A stretch of 64,000 nt of DNA from CAIXSC01 sp046349915 (GTDB taxonomy: Bacteria; Planctomycetota; Planctomycetia; Pirellulales; Pirellulaceae). The position numbers were made by a program, and so were the translations under genes. Position 1 is the first letter of the stretch. Every line of letters begins with the position of its first letter. Below are positions 18,294-26,167 of the stretch, piece by piece. The DNA lies in the NCBI GenBank assembly GCA_046349915.1, contig JAXMBL010000004.1:1555815-1619814 (forward strand). The letters are read 5' to 3'. Under the pieces are notes generated by a model. The model did not search any database and was not told the origin of the DNA. It saw nothing but the letters and a program-made list of their open reading frames with translations.

Positions 18294-19534
18294 GACGCAT
18301 CACTGACTTAGATCAATTTCCAGCCGATCTCCGGCGGGGAGCGGTGACGATTGGGAACTTCGATGGAGTTCACCGAGGCCATGCGCGGATCGTCGAGCGA
18401 CTGACCGAGTGGGCTCGGCGAGTCGAGGGGCCCGCGATCGCCTTCACGTTCGACCCGCCTCCCGCCGCCTTGTTGCGCCCCGAGTCGCAGCCACCCCCGC
18501 TGACCTGGCTCGACCGCAAAGCCGACTTGCTGGCCGATTTGGGACTCGATGCGCTCGTGGTCTATCCCACGGACCGTGAGCTTTTGAGTCTAGACCCTCG
18601 CGAGTTCTTCGAGCGGATTGTCGTCGAACGCTTAGGAGCGCGGGCACTGGTTGAAGGACCGAACTTCCTGTTTGGCCGCGGGCGAAGAGGCGACATTGCG
18701 ACTCTCGCGGGGCTTTGTGGAGAACGCGGGCTCGGATTCGAAGTGGTTGAGCCCTTGGTGGACGGCGGGGAGATGGTGTCGAGCAGTCGGGTGCGGCAAG
18801 CGATTCAAGCCGGTGAAGTGGCCGCCGCCGCTCGCATGCTCACTCGCCCTTACCGAGTTCGCGGGACCGTGGTCCGCGGAGCGGCTCGAGGGGCGACGAT
18901 TGGTTTCCCCACCGCGAATCTGACGGGGATCGATACGTTGTTGCCAACGCCTGGCGTGTACGCGGGTAAAGCTTGGCTCGATGGCCAAAGCTGGTCGGCC
19001 GCGATCCACCTGGGGCCTATTCCCACATTCCAGGTCGTGCAGGCGGTGTTGGAAGTCCATCTACTCGACTTTCAAGGCGATCTGTACGGACGACGGCTCG
19101 AGGTCGAATGGCTGGATCGAGTGCGCGGCGTCGAGAAGTTCGCGGGTGTCGAGCAACTGCGAGCTCAATTGCAAAAGGACATCGCGAAAACTCGGCAAAT
19201 CGCGGCCGACTACGACGGCGAGTTGTTAGTCGTACGGTTGGGCGAATCGCTGCGAGGGCGAGAGGATCTGTTTCGAGAGTTCGTGCGGCAACTGAGATTT
19301 CCCGGTTATTTTGGCTGGAACTGGGACGCCTTCGAAGAGTGCTTGCGAGACCTTTCGTGGTTGCCAGTCAACGCTCGAGTGCGAATTATTGATGAGGGAG
19401 GCGCCTTGAAAGCCGAGTCCAAGGAAGCATGGGAGACTTGTCGCTCGATCCTTCAAGACGTGGCCGAAACGTGGCGGTCCCGCGGCGAACGAACCGTCGA
19501 GTGGCTAGAAAACCCCCGTACGACGGACTTCTAG
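18290..19534 (+). CDS. ribF: Bifunctional riboflavin kinase/FAD synthetase with C-terminal barstar-like domain
   Basis: 414 residues from GTG 18290, which overlaps the nnrD stop. The FAD synthetase part shows GNFDGVHRGH at 22-31 and SSSRVRQAI near 164-172. The riboflavin kinase part shows GATIGFPTANL near 201-211 and GVYAGKAW. RibF normally ends near residue 310. Here about 100 more residues follow, with LFREFVRQLRFPGYFGWNWD and AFEECLRDLSWLP, a close match to the barstar (barnase-inhibitor) family core. The last codons and the stop lie inside a degenerate CGACGGACT palindrome, so the final residues (TTDF) come from the repeat. RibF makes FMN and FAD in the cytoplasm; the role of the extra domain is unknown. 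Confidence 0.9.
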   Translation: MRRITDLDQFPADLRRGAVTIGNFDGVHRGHARIVERLTEWARRVEGPAIAFTFDPPPAALLRPESQPPPLTWLDRKADLLADLGLDALVVYPTDRELLSLDPREFFERIVVERLGARALVEGPNFLFGRGRRGDIATLAGLCGERGLGFEVVEPLVDGGEMVSSSRVRQAIQAGEVAAAARMLTRPYRVRGTVVRGAARGATIGFPTANLTGIDTLLPTPGVYAGKAWLDGQSWSAAIHLGPIPTFQVVQAVLEVHLLDFQGDLYGRRLEVEWLDRVRGVEKFAGVEQLRAQLQKDIAKTRQIAADYDGELLVVRLGESLRGREDLFREFVRQLRFPGYFGWNWDAFEECLRDLSWLPVNARVRIIDEGGALKAESKEAWETCRSILQDVAETWRSRGERTVEWLENPRTTDF

Positions 19535-19540
19535 TTCGTC
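19519..19540. repeat. Degenerate CGACGGACT palindrome over the ribF stop
   Basis: A copy of the dispersed 21-base palindrome with one arm altered (TTCGTC instead of TCCGTC). It contains the TAG stop of ribF at 19532-19534. No T-tract follows. Confidence 0.7.
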
Positions 19541-19544
19541 ATGG

Positions 19545-19792
19545 TAGCCCGCTCACTTCGTGAGCGGTCAGCCACGCGGCCAGCGAGCGCCCACAACCGC
19601 CAGCCAAGTCGTGTTATCGGCCGACTGAGGCTCGAAATCGCCACTCGACGGACTGGAAGTCCGTCATAGTAGCCCGCTCACATCGTGAGCGGACAGCCAC
19701 GCGGCCAGCGAGCGCCCACAACCGCCAGCCAAGTCGCGTTGCTGGCGGATTGAGGCTCGAAAATCGCTGCTCGACGGACTAGAAGTCCGTCG
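19545..19792. repeat. Two tandem composite repeats (two-palindrome units)
   Basis: Two units start at 19545 and 19670, 125 bases apart. Each opens with a stem-loop CCGCTCAC-nnn-GTGAGCGG (19549-19567 and 19674-19692), has a similar spacer with GCCACGCGGCCAGCGAGCGC, and closes with the palindrome CGACGGACT-nnn-AGTCCGTC (19646-19665 and 19772-19792). They are relatives of the 131-base units near 31761 and 32749. Confidence 0.85.
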
Positions 19793-19820
19793 TACATAGC
19801 AGAGCGCCTCGCAATTCCCC

Positions 19821-19849
19821 GCGACATTGACCGCGGAAGTTGATATGAT
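19821..19849 (+). promoter_or_regulatory. Candidate sigma-70-type promoter for the EF-hand gene
   Basis: GCGACA (19821-19826) and TATGAT (19844-19849) are separated by 17 bases, about 95 bases upstream of the chosen start. Seen by eye only. Confidence 0.4.
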
Positions 19850-19942
19850 GCCGCGCTGATGGGAGATCCCCGCGATTGGGCGGCAGGCGGGATCGTGCGT
19901 GGGAACGAGTGCCTCGCAATTCAACCGGCAAGGAGACGTCGT

Positions 19943-21928
19943 ATGGTTCAGGGAACGTGGTTCGCGGTGGCACGATTGTTGGCGGTAAAGACGCTAGTCG
20001 CCGCACTGGGGCTGGCGATCGCTCTGGCCGCTGACGCTCGAGCGCAAGAGGAACCGCCAGTCGCCGCGGAACGCGGGGCTGCGGCCGAGGATGCGTCGGC
20101 TGCCGATGCCAAGCTGTTTGCCGAAAAAGACGGCAACGAAGACGAATTTCTGTCGGGCAAGGAGGTCGTCGGGTTCGAACGCTTTGATGAAGACAGAGAT
20201 GGCGAAGTTAGCAAGCAGGAGTTCTTGAAGGGGCGAGCTCAACTGCGGCAACTCGATTCGCCTGAAATGCGCAAGTTTTTCGAATCGGCGTTTCACGAGT
20301 TGGATGGAAATGAAGACGGGCGTCTCTCGGGCAAAGAGATGGCCAATATGCAGCAGTTTGACGCCAACGGCGACAAGCGAGTGACGAAAGAGGAGTTCAT
20401 TGCGGGCATGATCGCCGGCCTGCGAGCGGGCCCCATGCCGAAACTGCCCATGCCGCGACTTCCCTTGCCGAAGCCGCCCGTGACGGCGGTCGATCTGAGT
20501 CTCTTGCACGACGCCCTCAAGACGCGTGATCCCGCCAAGCTGGTCGCCCATTTCGCCCCCTCGTTCCGCGAAAAAGTCGATTCGCACGTCTTCTCGCTCG
20601 CGCTCGTCGCGATTGGAGAAATGCTGGGCGAAGTTCAGACGTTTGATCCGGAGAGCATCTCGATCACGAAGCACGACAAGGAGGGAGGAGCTGATACGGA
20701 GCATGCGGCGACGTTTGTCTTCGAAAAGGGCAAAGCCGAAGTAAGGCTGCAGTTGATCAAAGACCAAGTCGTGGGCATGGTGATCAAGGCGCCTGAGTTG
20801 GAGCAGATCAACAAGTGGCTGTTCAATCGACTCGTTTCGGACCAAAGGGCGGCCAAAGCGATGGCCGAGCATGTGAGGCCTCGCTGCGCGGAAATGGTGC
20901 GGAAGATCTCCGCGGGGGACGACGAGGCCGCGTTCGCGATGTTCCATCCCTTGGTGCAAGGAAAGTTAGACAAGGAGCAGGTCAATCGATTCTTCGCGAC
21001 GGTTAGAGAGAATCGGGGCGAGGTCAAATCAATCGACTTGATATCCCAGCGAGTGGAAGTGAACGCGGAGGGAGATCAGGGCGAGTTGTCTTATAAGTTC
21101 GCGGCGAAAGCGAGTCGCAAGGATTTTGCGGCGACGGTGACCTTTGAGTTCTTAGGGCTGCAACTCGCGTTGACCAAAATCAGTGTGAGCGACTTGGAAG
21201 AGGGCGAGGGAGCTCCAGCGCCAACGCCACCTTCGACTCCAGATCCGCCCTTGCCGGCGCCTCCTGGGACTCCGGCTAAAGAGAATGATCTGGCGGGTTG
21301 GAAGTTGGTGCCCTTGGCGACCGACGGGCTGTCGGTGGTGTCGCCGGTCGCGCTGGTACGCCAGGAGCAGAAGGATGGATCGGTGGCTTACACCGGCAAG
21401 CACGCCGAGGCGTCGGTGTACTTTGAGGTGCGAGTCCATTCGTTCGACACTGACTTGGAGGAGAAGGGGAAAGAGGGGTTGGATGAGGTGGAATCGGCCC
21501 TGCCGAAGAACTTGAAGGGCGAGTTGTTGGATGCGGACGACGCTCCTTTCCGAGGGCATCCGGGACGAGTGTTTGCGGTGAAGTTGCCCAACGGCGCGAT
21601 GTACGTCAATCGCACGGTGTTGTTGGGCAAGCGGATGTATCAACTGCAAGTGGTGCTCTCGGGCAGCGATATGGCGTTAGGAAAAGCGATGGCTCGCAAG
21701 TATGTCGAGTCGTTGGCGAAGGCCGCCGATGACGACGATGTCCTGAGGACCTTGCCGAACGACGACGCCCCACCAGCACCACCCGTGCCAGCCCCTCCAG
21801 TGCCAGCGCCGCCAGTGCCAGCTCCCCGAGTGGCGCCACCTGTTCCAGCGCCCCCCGCGCCCCCCGCGCCGCCAGCACCTCCCGCCCCTCCCGTGCCGTC
21901 TGCCACTCCCAAGCCCTCGGAAGACTGA
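19943..21928 (+). CDS. Exported EF-hand protein with Pro/Ala-rich tail
   Basis: 661 residues from ATG 19943, chosen because AAGGAGA lies 7 bases upstream and a signal peptide follows (TLVAALGLAIALAADARAQ). Residues about 50-150 hold calcium-loop sequences DEDRDGEVSKQE, DGNEDGRLSGKE and DANGDKRVTKEE, plus a degenerate first one. Two related alpha+beta segments follow (about 180-290 and 300-410), each beginning with a short helical motif such as LHDALKTRDPAKLVAHFAPS, then a linker and another globular part. The end (about 610-661) is nearly all P, A and V and resembles a wall- or membrane-spanning spacer. Probably a periplasmic or surface protein; function unknown. Three palindromic repeats follow the stop. 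Confidence 0.72.
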   Translation: MVQGTWFAVARLLAVKTLVAALGLAIALAADARAQEEPPVAAERGAAAEDASAADAKLFAEKDGNEDEFLSGKEVVGFERFDEDRDGEVSKQEFLKGRAQLRQLDSPEMRKFFESAFHELDGNEDGRLSGKEMANMQQFDANGDKRVTKEEFIAGMIAGLRAGPMPKLPMPRLPLPKPPVTAVDLSLLHDALKTRDPAKLVAHFAPSFREKVDSHVFSLALVAIGEMLGEVQTFDPESISITKHDKEGGADTEHAATFVFEKGKAEVRLQLIKDQVVGMVIKAPELEQINKWLFNRLVSDQRAAKAMAEHVRPRCAEMVRKISAGDDEAAFAMFHPLVQGKLDKEQVNRFFATVRENRGEVKSIDLISQRVEVNAEGDQGELSYKFAAKASRKDFAATVTFEFLGLQLALTKISVSDLEEGEGAPAPTPPSTPDPPLPAPPGTPAKENDLAGWKLVPLATDGLSVVSPVALVRQEQKDGSVAYTGKHAEASVYFEVRVHSFDTDLEEKGKEGLDEVESALPKNLKGELLDADDAPFRGHPGRVFAVKLPNGAMYVNRTVLLGKRMYQLQVVLSGSDMALGKAMARKYVESLAKAADDDDVLRTLPNDDAPPAPPVPAPPVPAPPVPAPRVAPPVPAPPAPPAPPAPPAPPVPSATPKPSED

Positions 21929-21956
21929 GCGTGTGAGGGTGGAGGGGTGCCATGTA

Positions 21957-22077
21957 CGACGGACTTCCAGTCCGTCGCCTATCCGCCCGTACGCCGGACT
22001 TCTAGTCCGTCGATCCTGGCCGTTGAGGTCGGCTGTCGGCACGCAGGGACACATTGCGACGGACTGGAAGTCCGTCG
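21957..22077. repeat. Three CGACGGACT palindromes
   Basis: Copies at 21957-21977 (centre TCC), 21992-22012 (one arm change, centre TCT) and 22057-22077 (centre GGA, the opposite orientation). They begin 29 bases after the stop of the EF-hand gene. A fourth, badly decayed copy may lie at about 22093-22115. Confidence 0.85.
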
Positions 22078-22157
22078 TACGGTGGATGATGTACGACCGA
22101 TGAGCGAGTCCGTCGATCCTCCGAACACCCGTCCGACCGAGGTCTCGCGGAAAGTCC

Positions 22158-22187
22158 TTGCACGGCGTCCAAGCCATAGGCTATATT
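22158..22187 (+). promoter_or_regulatory. Candidate promoter of tRNA-Gly
   Basis: TTGCAC (22158-22163) and TATATT (22182-22187) with an 18-base spacer, ending 46 bases before the tRNA. The segment is also bracketed by CCTTGCAC and GTGCAAGG, which could pair. Confidence 0.55.
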
Positions 22188-22233
22188 TCTACGTGCAAGG
22201 GTGAGCTGAGAGAGTGATGGCGAGCCCCAAGTC

Positions 22234-22306
22234 GCGGGTGTAACTCAGTTGGTAGAGTGCTAGCTTCCCAAGCTGGATGTCGCCGGTTCGAGTCCGGTCA
22301 CCCGCT
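22234..22306 (+). tRNA. tRNA-Gly (anticodon CCC)
   Basis: A full cloverleaf can be drawn: acceptor GCGGGTG with CACCCGC, D stem ACTC/GAGT, anticodon stem CTAGC/GCTGG around loop TTCCCAA, variable ATGTC, T stem GCCGG/CCGGT around TTCGAGT, discriminator T. The anticodon is CCC at loop positions 3-5, giving glycine (codon GGG). The CCA end is not encoded and must be added. It is the only RNA gene found in the window. Confidence 0.95.
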
Positions 22307-22313
22307 CTTCGCG

Positions 22314-22347
22314 AAAGCCGTTGTCAGCCAATGACAACGGCTTTTTT
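22314..22347 (+). terminator. Intrinsic terminator of tRNA-Gly
   Basis: GCCGTTGTCA (22317-22326) pairs perfectly with TGACAACGGC (22332-22341) around a 5-base loop, extended by AAA/TTT, and is followed by a run of T. It starts eight bases after the tRNA. Confidence 0.92.
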
Positions 22348-22353
22348 CGTTTG

Positions 22354-22370
22354 TACGACGGACTTCCAAG
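22354..22370. repeat. Half copy of the CGACGGACT palindrome
   Basis: TACGACGGACTTCCAAG has the left arm and centre of the repeat but the right arm is lost. It begins seven bases after the tRNA terminator. Confidence 0.65.
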
Positions 22371-22409
22371 TTGGACACCGCCAGGTTCGCTGAGTTGATG
22401 AGTGTCAGG

Positions 22410-22443
22410 CACGGAAGACGGTCGACCACGGAAGACGGTCGAC
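22410..22443. repeat. Tandem 17-base duplication
   Basis: CACGGAAGACGGTCGAC occurs twice in direct succession (22410-22426 and 22427-22443), and a third partial copy starts CACGGATGAC. Function unknown. Confidence 0.85.
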
Positions 22444-22481
22444 CACGGATGACACCGATAACACTGATAAGGAAATAGGAA

Positions 22482-22506
22482 AAAGGATAAAGGATAAAGG
22501 ATAGAG
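22482..22506. repeat. Short GGATAAA tandem
   Basis: The motif AAAGGAT recurs three times in direct succession in an A/G-only run. It is a simple-sequence tract. Confidence 0.7.
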
Positions 22507-22579
22507 GGGAGTATCCGGCGGGCGTCATCCTGCTATCCCAGCAACAAGCCCCCTTGCGTTCCCAAGTGCACATCCCCCG

Positions 22580-22597
22580 CCCCAAGCTTGCTTGGGG
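22580..22597. repeat. CCCCAAGC-TT-GCTTGGGG palindrome
   Basis: An 18-base element with 8-base arms. A near-identical copy with one arm base changed lies at 63972-63989, so this may be a second dispersed palindrome family. Confidence 0.6.
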
Positions 22598-22736
22598 AGG
22601 GGGACCGAGGGGGAGGGGCAGGTCAACCGTTCACAACGAACGCCGGTCTCGGTTGCCGAGCGAGCCGGCATCACGAGAGCCCGCGCCGAGCATTACGCAG
22701 CTCGCTTATTCAACGCCGTCCGGCTCCTCCGCTGTA

Positions 22737-22757
22737 CGACGGACTTCCAGTCCGTCG
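22737..22757. repeat. CGACGGACT palindrome
   Basis: A complete 21-base copy (9-base arms, centre TCC). Unlike most copies it is not directly after a gene. Confidence 0.85.
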
Positions 22758-22822
22758 CTCAAGCCCGCGAAGAACCAACATGCCCCCAAGTCCGAGTGGG
22801 CATCTCTCATCCGTAGCCGCGC

Positions 22823-22896
22823 CATAGTCGTGGATCGCTCCGCGATCCAACGCTCAGGCGTAGAGGCGTTGGATCGCGGAGCGATCCACGACTATG
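22823..22896. repeat. Perfect 31-base inverted repeat
   Basis: Arms 22823-22853 and 22866-22896 are exact reverse complements and enclose 12 bases (TCAGGCGTAGAG). Within each arm GGATCGC-TCC-GCGATCC is itself palindromic. It lies about 100 bases upstream of the first NACHT gene. It could form a cruciform or a strong RNA hairpin; no T-tract follows. Confidence 0.9.
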
Positions 22897-22914
22897 TGAA
22901 CCTGGCGGCCTGAA

Positions 22915-22944
22915 TTGCCACGGCGACCGGGAGGTTGGTACTCT
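22915..22944 (+). promoter_or_regulatory. Candidate promoter of first NACHT gene
   Basis: TTGCCA (22915-22920), 18-base spacer, TACTCT (22939-22944). The same -35 box and spacing recur upstream of the second paralog (26084-26113), and TGTTCAT follows in both leaders. Confidence 0.4.
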
Positions 22945-22999
22945 GCTACTACCACAAGTCCCCTCATAGTTGTTCATTCAAGCCTCCCCAGACGTGCTC

Positions 23000-25936
23000 A
23001 TGACCGACTCAAAGCCAACTGTCCGCATCATTCGAGTGTTCGTCTCCTCGCCGGGCGATGTGCAGAACGAACGCGAAGTTCTCAGTAGCGTCGTCGAGGG
23101 GATCAACACGACCGATGGCCAGTATCGAGGCTTTCGGTTGGAACTGTTTCGCTGGGAGAAAAACACGGCGCCGCTGGTTGGTCCGAAGCCTCAACCGGCC
23201 GTCGACGCTCAGACTCCACCCTACGACATCTATCTCGGAATCATGTCGGTGCGGTTCGGCACGCCAACCGATACCGCGGACAGCGGCACGGAAGAAGAGT
23301 TCAACGCGGCGCTTGACAAGTGGCAGGCGTTGGGCGAGCCCTGGATCATGTTCTATTTCAACGATGCTCCAAATCCGAAGGAAGTACGCAGGCAACTCGC
23401 GCAGTATACGAAGGTCTGTGAATTCCGCGAGACATTGGAAAAGCAGGGACTCGTAGCTGGCTACGAGGAAGTCGAAGGCGGCGACTCCGCGTTTCGCACC
23501 AAGGTCGACCTGCACTTACGCAAAGTCGTCCACTCGATTTTCCCCATGCGACCCGCTGGTCCACGGGATTCGTCGCAGCCAACTCGTGTTGACATTCCCT
23601 CTCAATACCTCCCATGGCTGCAAAGCGAATGTGCGGGCATCGACCTGCTGGGCATGCGCCTGAAGGAAGGCCAGTCGCTACGCCTGACGCAGGTCTACGT
23701 TCCACTGATCACGCTCAGGCTGGGCGATGAATCTCGCAATATCGAATCTCCTCACGTACGACATCAAGCAGAAAAGCCGCAGCTCCTGCTCGATCTTTTC
23801 GATCGTCAGTCGTTGTACGTGTCGGGTCCGCCCGGTTCGGGCAAGTCCACTTTCGCTCGCTGGGTTGCTTGGTTGTGTTGCAGCGGCAGCATGCCCGCGG
23901 GACAACAACCGGGACCGGAGGGCTACCGCGAGTCGTTCCCCGAGTCGTTGCGAGGCAAGTTGCCGGTCTTGATTCGGTTGCGAGACTTTTACGACTCGCT
24001 ACCCAAGATCCCCGGCTGTGATGCGCTCACGCTGGCCCAGTTCGAGCAGAGCTTGGCGCAATGGCTGGCGGCGCGGAAGCCGGGCGGCCTCACGTGGGAT
24101 TGTCTGAAGCACTGCCTGGAAGAAGGACGGGCGCTGGTGATCTTCGACGGCGTCGATGAAGTGCCGCTCGACGAAGGTGGGCCTGATCGTCCCTGGTATC
24201 CGCGGAAGATGCTGCTGTCGGGGTTGACTCAAGCGTCGTCGACCTGGACCGCGCGGGGGAATCGGCTGCTGGTAACGAGTCGGCCGTACGGTTTGGATGA
24301 CGTGGATCGTCAACGGTTGGGGCTGACTCACGCGCCGCTCAGTGATCTCGATGACAAACTGCAACAGTTGCTGGTGCAGCGATGGTTCGGCATTCTGGCC
24401 GACGATCCGGCGAAGGGAGGGCGATTCGCCGCCGAGTTTTGGGCGGATGTACAGCAACGACAGGATATCCGCGAGCTGTTGTCCAACCCGATGTTGTTGA
24501 CCGCCGTGTGCATCATCTTCAACGAAGGGAAGCGTCTACCGCAGGATCGACACGAGTTGTACGTGCGGATCATCGACAACGTGTTGTACGCACGTTTCCG
24601 CAGCCCCGCGCAAATTGACCTGCACCGCAATCGCCTGGGGGTGATTGCGTATGCGATGCACACGGGGGAGGGCTTGGGGGAATCTCGCAGTACGCCGCGT
24701 GCGGAGGCGTTGGTATCCGAGGTGGATCGAGCGTTGTCGAGTTACCAGGAGAAACGACGATACACGGAAGAGGGCTTTTTAGGCGTCACTCAGACACGCG
24801 AGAAGCTGCTGTCTGATTCGGGCTTGTTTTTGCCACGCGATGGAAATCGGGCGGCGTTTTATCACTTGTCGATTCAGGAACATTTGGCTGCGCAGTGGCT
24901 CTTGGACCGAGAGGAAGCGGAGCTGGCTGATCTCTTTGTGGCCCGCTCGGCGGTACGCGAGTGGCGGCATACGCTGTCGTTCGCGTTTGGCGCGCTCTTG
25001 GCCCGTTCCGCGGAACCGACGAAGGCGGTGCAACTACTCGAAACGCTGTTGGAACGGATGACGCGGGAGAATGTGCGTCTGCAAGTCGTGATCGCCGATT
25101 GTCTGCAAGTTTTGTTGGGCAGGGACCTCCGTCTACGTGAACCGAGTCAGCAGAAGTTCCGTGAAGCCTGTCTGGCGGCGATCGACCGCGAGGTGGAGTT
25201 GGCCGACCGGCACGTCTTGGGACTAGCGCTGGGGCGGATCGGCGATCCCCGAATTGTGGTCGACCTGCGCAGTCATGATCCAAGAGCGTTCGTTCGAATC
25301 GAAGCAGGCGAGTACGCCTATCAAGAAGGGCGACAAACTATCGAGCATCCGTTTCTGCTGTCGCGATTTCCGGTGACGAACAGCCAGTACTACGAGTTCA
25401 TGAAGGACGAGGGGTACAAAGTACGTCGATTCTGGTCGGACGAAGGATGGGCTTGGAAGGAGCAAGAGAGGATCACCGAGCCATACTATTGGCGGCATCC
25501 GCTTTGGAATGTCCCGAATCAGTCGGTAGTGGGCGTGTCGTGGTACGAAGCGGAGGCGTTTTGCCGCTGGGCGGGAGGACAATTGCCGAGCGAGCGGCAT
25601 TGGGAGGCGGCAGCGCGGGGCGCACAGGGGCGTGAATACCCTTGGGGCGATACGTGGACCGATGGTATTTGCAACAGCCGTGAGTCAATGCTTCGGATGA
25701 CCAGTGCCGCTGGGTTGTTTCCGCAGTCACGGACGCCAGAAGGCGGGCTAGAGGATCTGGCAGGGAATGTGTGGGAGTGGTGTGAGGACGTAGCGCCTCC
25801 CTCGGGCCATGTGATCCGGGGCGGGTGCTGGAGCTTCTCCGCCGGAGGCTGCCGGTCGGCGTTCCGCTTCGGGGACTCGCCGCGCGACCGGAACTACTTC
25901 CTCGGCTTCCGCGTGTCCCTGAGCTCCAGTCGCTAG
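23000..25936 (+). CDS. DUF4062-NACHT-FGE/C-type-lectin protein, DGR-target-like
   Basis: 978 residues from ATG 23000; a TTG ten codons upstream is possible. Domains in order: DUF4062 at about 8-110 (IRVFVSSPGDVQNEREV); a NACHT NTPase with Walker A GPPGSGKS near 276, Walker B LVIFDGVDEV near 377 and the NACHT-typical SNPMLLTAVCIIFNEGKRLP near 495; a helical region; and an FGE-sulfatase domain from about 764 (FPVTNSQYYEF, GNVWEWCED, RGGCW) to the end. The paired active-site cysteines of true formylglycine-generating enzymes are not in the usual C-x4-C spacing, so this is probably a ligand-binding C-type-lectin scaffold. Codons 946-968 look like a DGR variable region. Such STAND proteins are thought to sense a ligand and signal or kill; the effector is unknown. 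Confidence 0.85.
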   Translation: MTDSKPTVRIIRVFVSSPGDVQNEREVLSSVVEGINTTDGQYRGFRLELFRWEKNTAPLVGPKPQPAVDAQTPPYDIYLGIMSVRFGTPTDTADSGTEEEFNAALDKWQALGEPWIMFYFNDAPNPKEVRRQLAQYTKVCEFRETLEKQGLVAGYEEVEGGDSAFRTKVDLHLRKVVHSIFPMRPAGPRDSSQPTRVDIPSQYLPWLQSECAGIDLLGMRLKEGQSLRLTQVYVPLITLRLGDESRNIESPHVRHQAEKPQLLLDLFDRQSLYVSGPPGSGKSTFARWVAWLCCSGSMPAGQQPGPEGYRESFPESLRGKLPVLIRLRDFYDSLPKIPGCDALTLAQFEQSLAQWLAARKPGGLTWDCLKHCLEEGRALVIFDGVDEVPLDEGGPDRPWYPRKMLLSGLTQASSTWTARGNRLLVTSRPYGLDDVDRQRLGLTHAPLSDLDDKLQQLLVQRWFGILADDPAKGGRFAAEFWADVQQRQDIRELLSNPMLLTAVCIIFNEGKRLPQDRHELYVRIIDNVLYARFRSPAQIDLHRNRLGVIAYAMHTGEGLGESRSTPRAEALVSEVDRALSSYQEKRRYTEEGFLGVTQTREKLLSDSGLFLPRDGNRAAFYHLSIQEHLAAQWLLDREEAELADLFVARSAVREWRHTLSFAFGALLARSAEPTKAVQLLETLLERMTRENVRLQVVIADCLQVLLGRDLRLREPSQQKFREACLAAIDREVELADRHVLGLALGRIGDPRIVVDLRSHDPRAFVRIEAGEYAYQEGRQTIEHPFLLSRFPVTNSQYYEFMKDEGYKVRRFWSDEGWAWKEQERITEPYYWRHPLWNVPNQSVVGVSWYEAEAFCRWAGGQLPSERHWEAAARGAQGREYPWGDTWTDGICNSRESMLRMTSAAGLFPQSRTPEGGLEDLAGNVWEWCEDVAPPSGHVIRGGCWSFSAGGCRSAFRFGDSPRDRNYFLGFRVSLSSSR
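25835..25903 (+). other. Candidate DGR variable region 1
   Basis: A 69-base window near the 3' end of the first NACHT gene. It aligns without gaps to 29069-29137 with 20 mismatches, 18 of them at codon positions 1 or 2. Ten codons read NNC in both copies with the C kept. Identical bases flank it: 25817-25834 upstream and GGCTTCCGCGTGTCCCT (25904-25920) downstream, the place expected for an IMH. The template and reverse transcriptase are not in the window. Confidence 0.65.
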
Positions 25937-25941
25937 GAGCT
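25922..25941 (+). other. Hairpin just after variable region 1
   Basis: AGCTCC (25922-25927) and GGAGCT (25936-25941) pair around eight bases, spanning the stop codon. A second pairing of GGAGCT with AGCTCC at 25943-25948 is possible. DGR targets often have a small hairpin downstream of the IMH. Confidence 0.4.
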
Positions 25942-26083
25942 GAGCTCCAGCGAGCAAGCCAATGCCGCCGGAGGCGGCAGGGACCGGAGTCCGGAAAGCG
26001 GAGGTCGCGAGTGCCTGTGCTGAAGCGGAGCCTGTCTGCCATTCAATGTCAAAGGACCGTCGCACCACGTTCAGGGCGAATAA

Positions 26084-26113
26084 TTGCCACGGTACGCGGG
26101 GTGCTGCTAACCT
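26084..26113 (+). promoter_or_regulatory. Candidate promoter of second NACHT gene
   Basis: TTGCCA (26084-26089), 18-base spacer, TAACCT (26108-26113). It matches the layout upstream of the first paralog. Confidence 0.4.
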
Positions 26114-26167
26114 TCTGGGACCGTTGATCACTGTTCATCGTTCGCACACGTTATCCCATTCGAAATC

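Larger units (their letters stand above)
22348..22999. other. Gene-poor stretch with repeats between tRNA-Gly and the NACHT genes
   Basis: No credible gene; the open frames here are short and low in codon bias. It holds a half palindrome (22354-22370), a tandem 17-base duplication (22410-22443), a short GGATAAA tandem (about 22482-22506), an AAGCTTGCTT palindrome (22580-22597), a full CGACGGACT palindrome (22737-22757), a long inverted repeat (22823-22896) and a candidate promoter (22915-22944). Confidence 0.75.

Noticed and set aside
25304..25936. Active formylglycine-generating enzyme
   Set aside because: The C-x4-C active-site pair is not present; the cysteines are spaced differently, so a binding fold is more likely.
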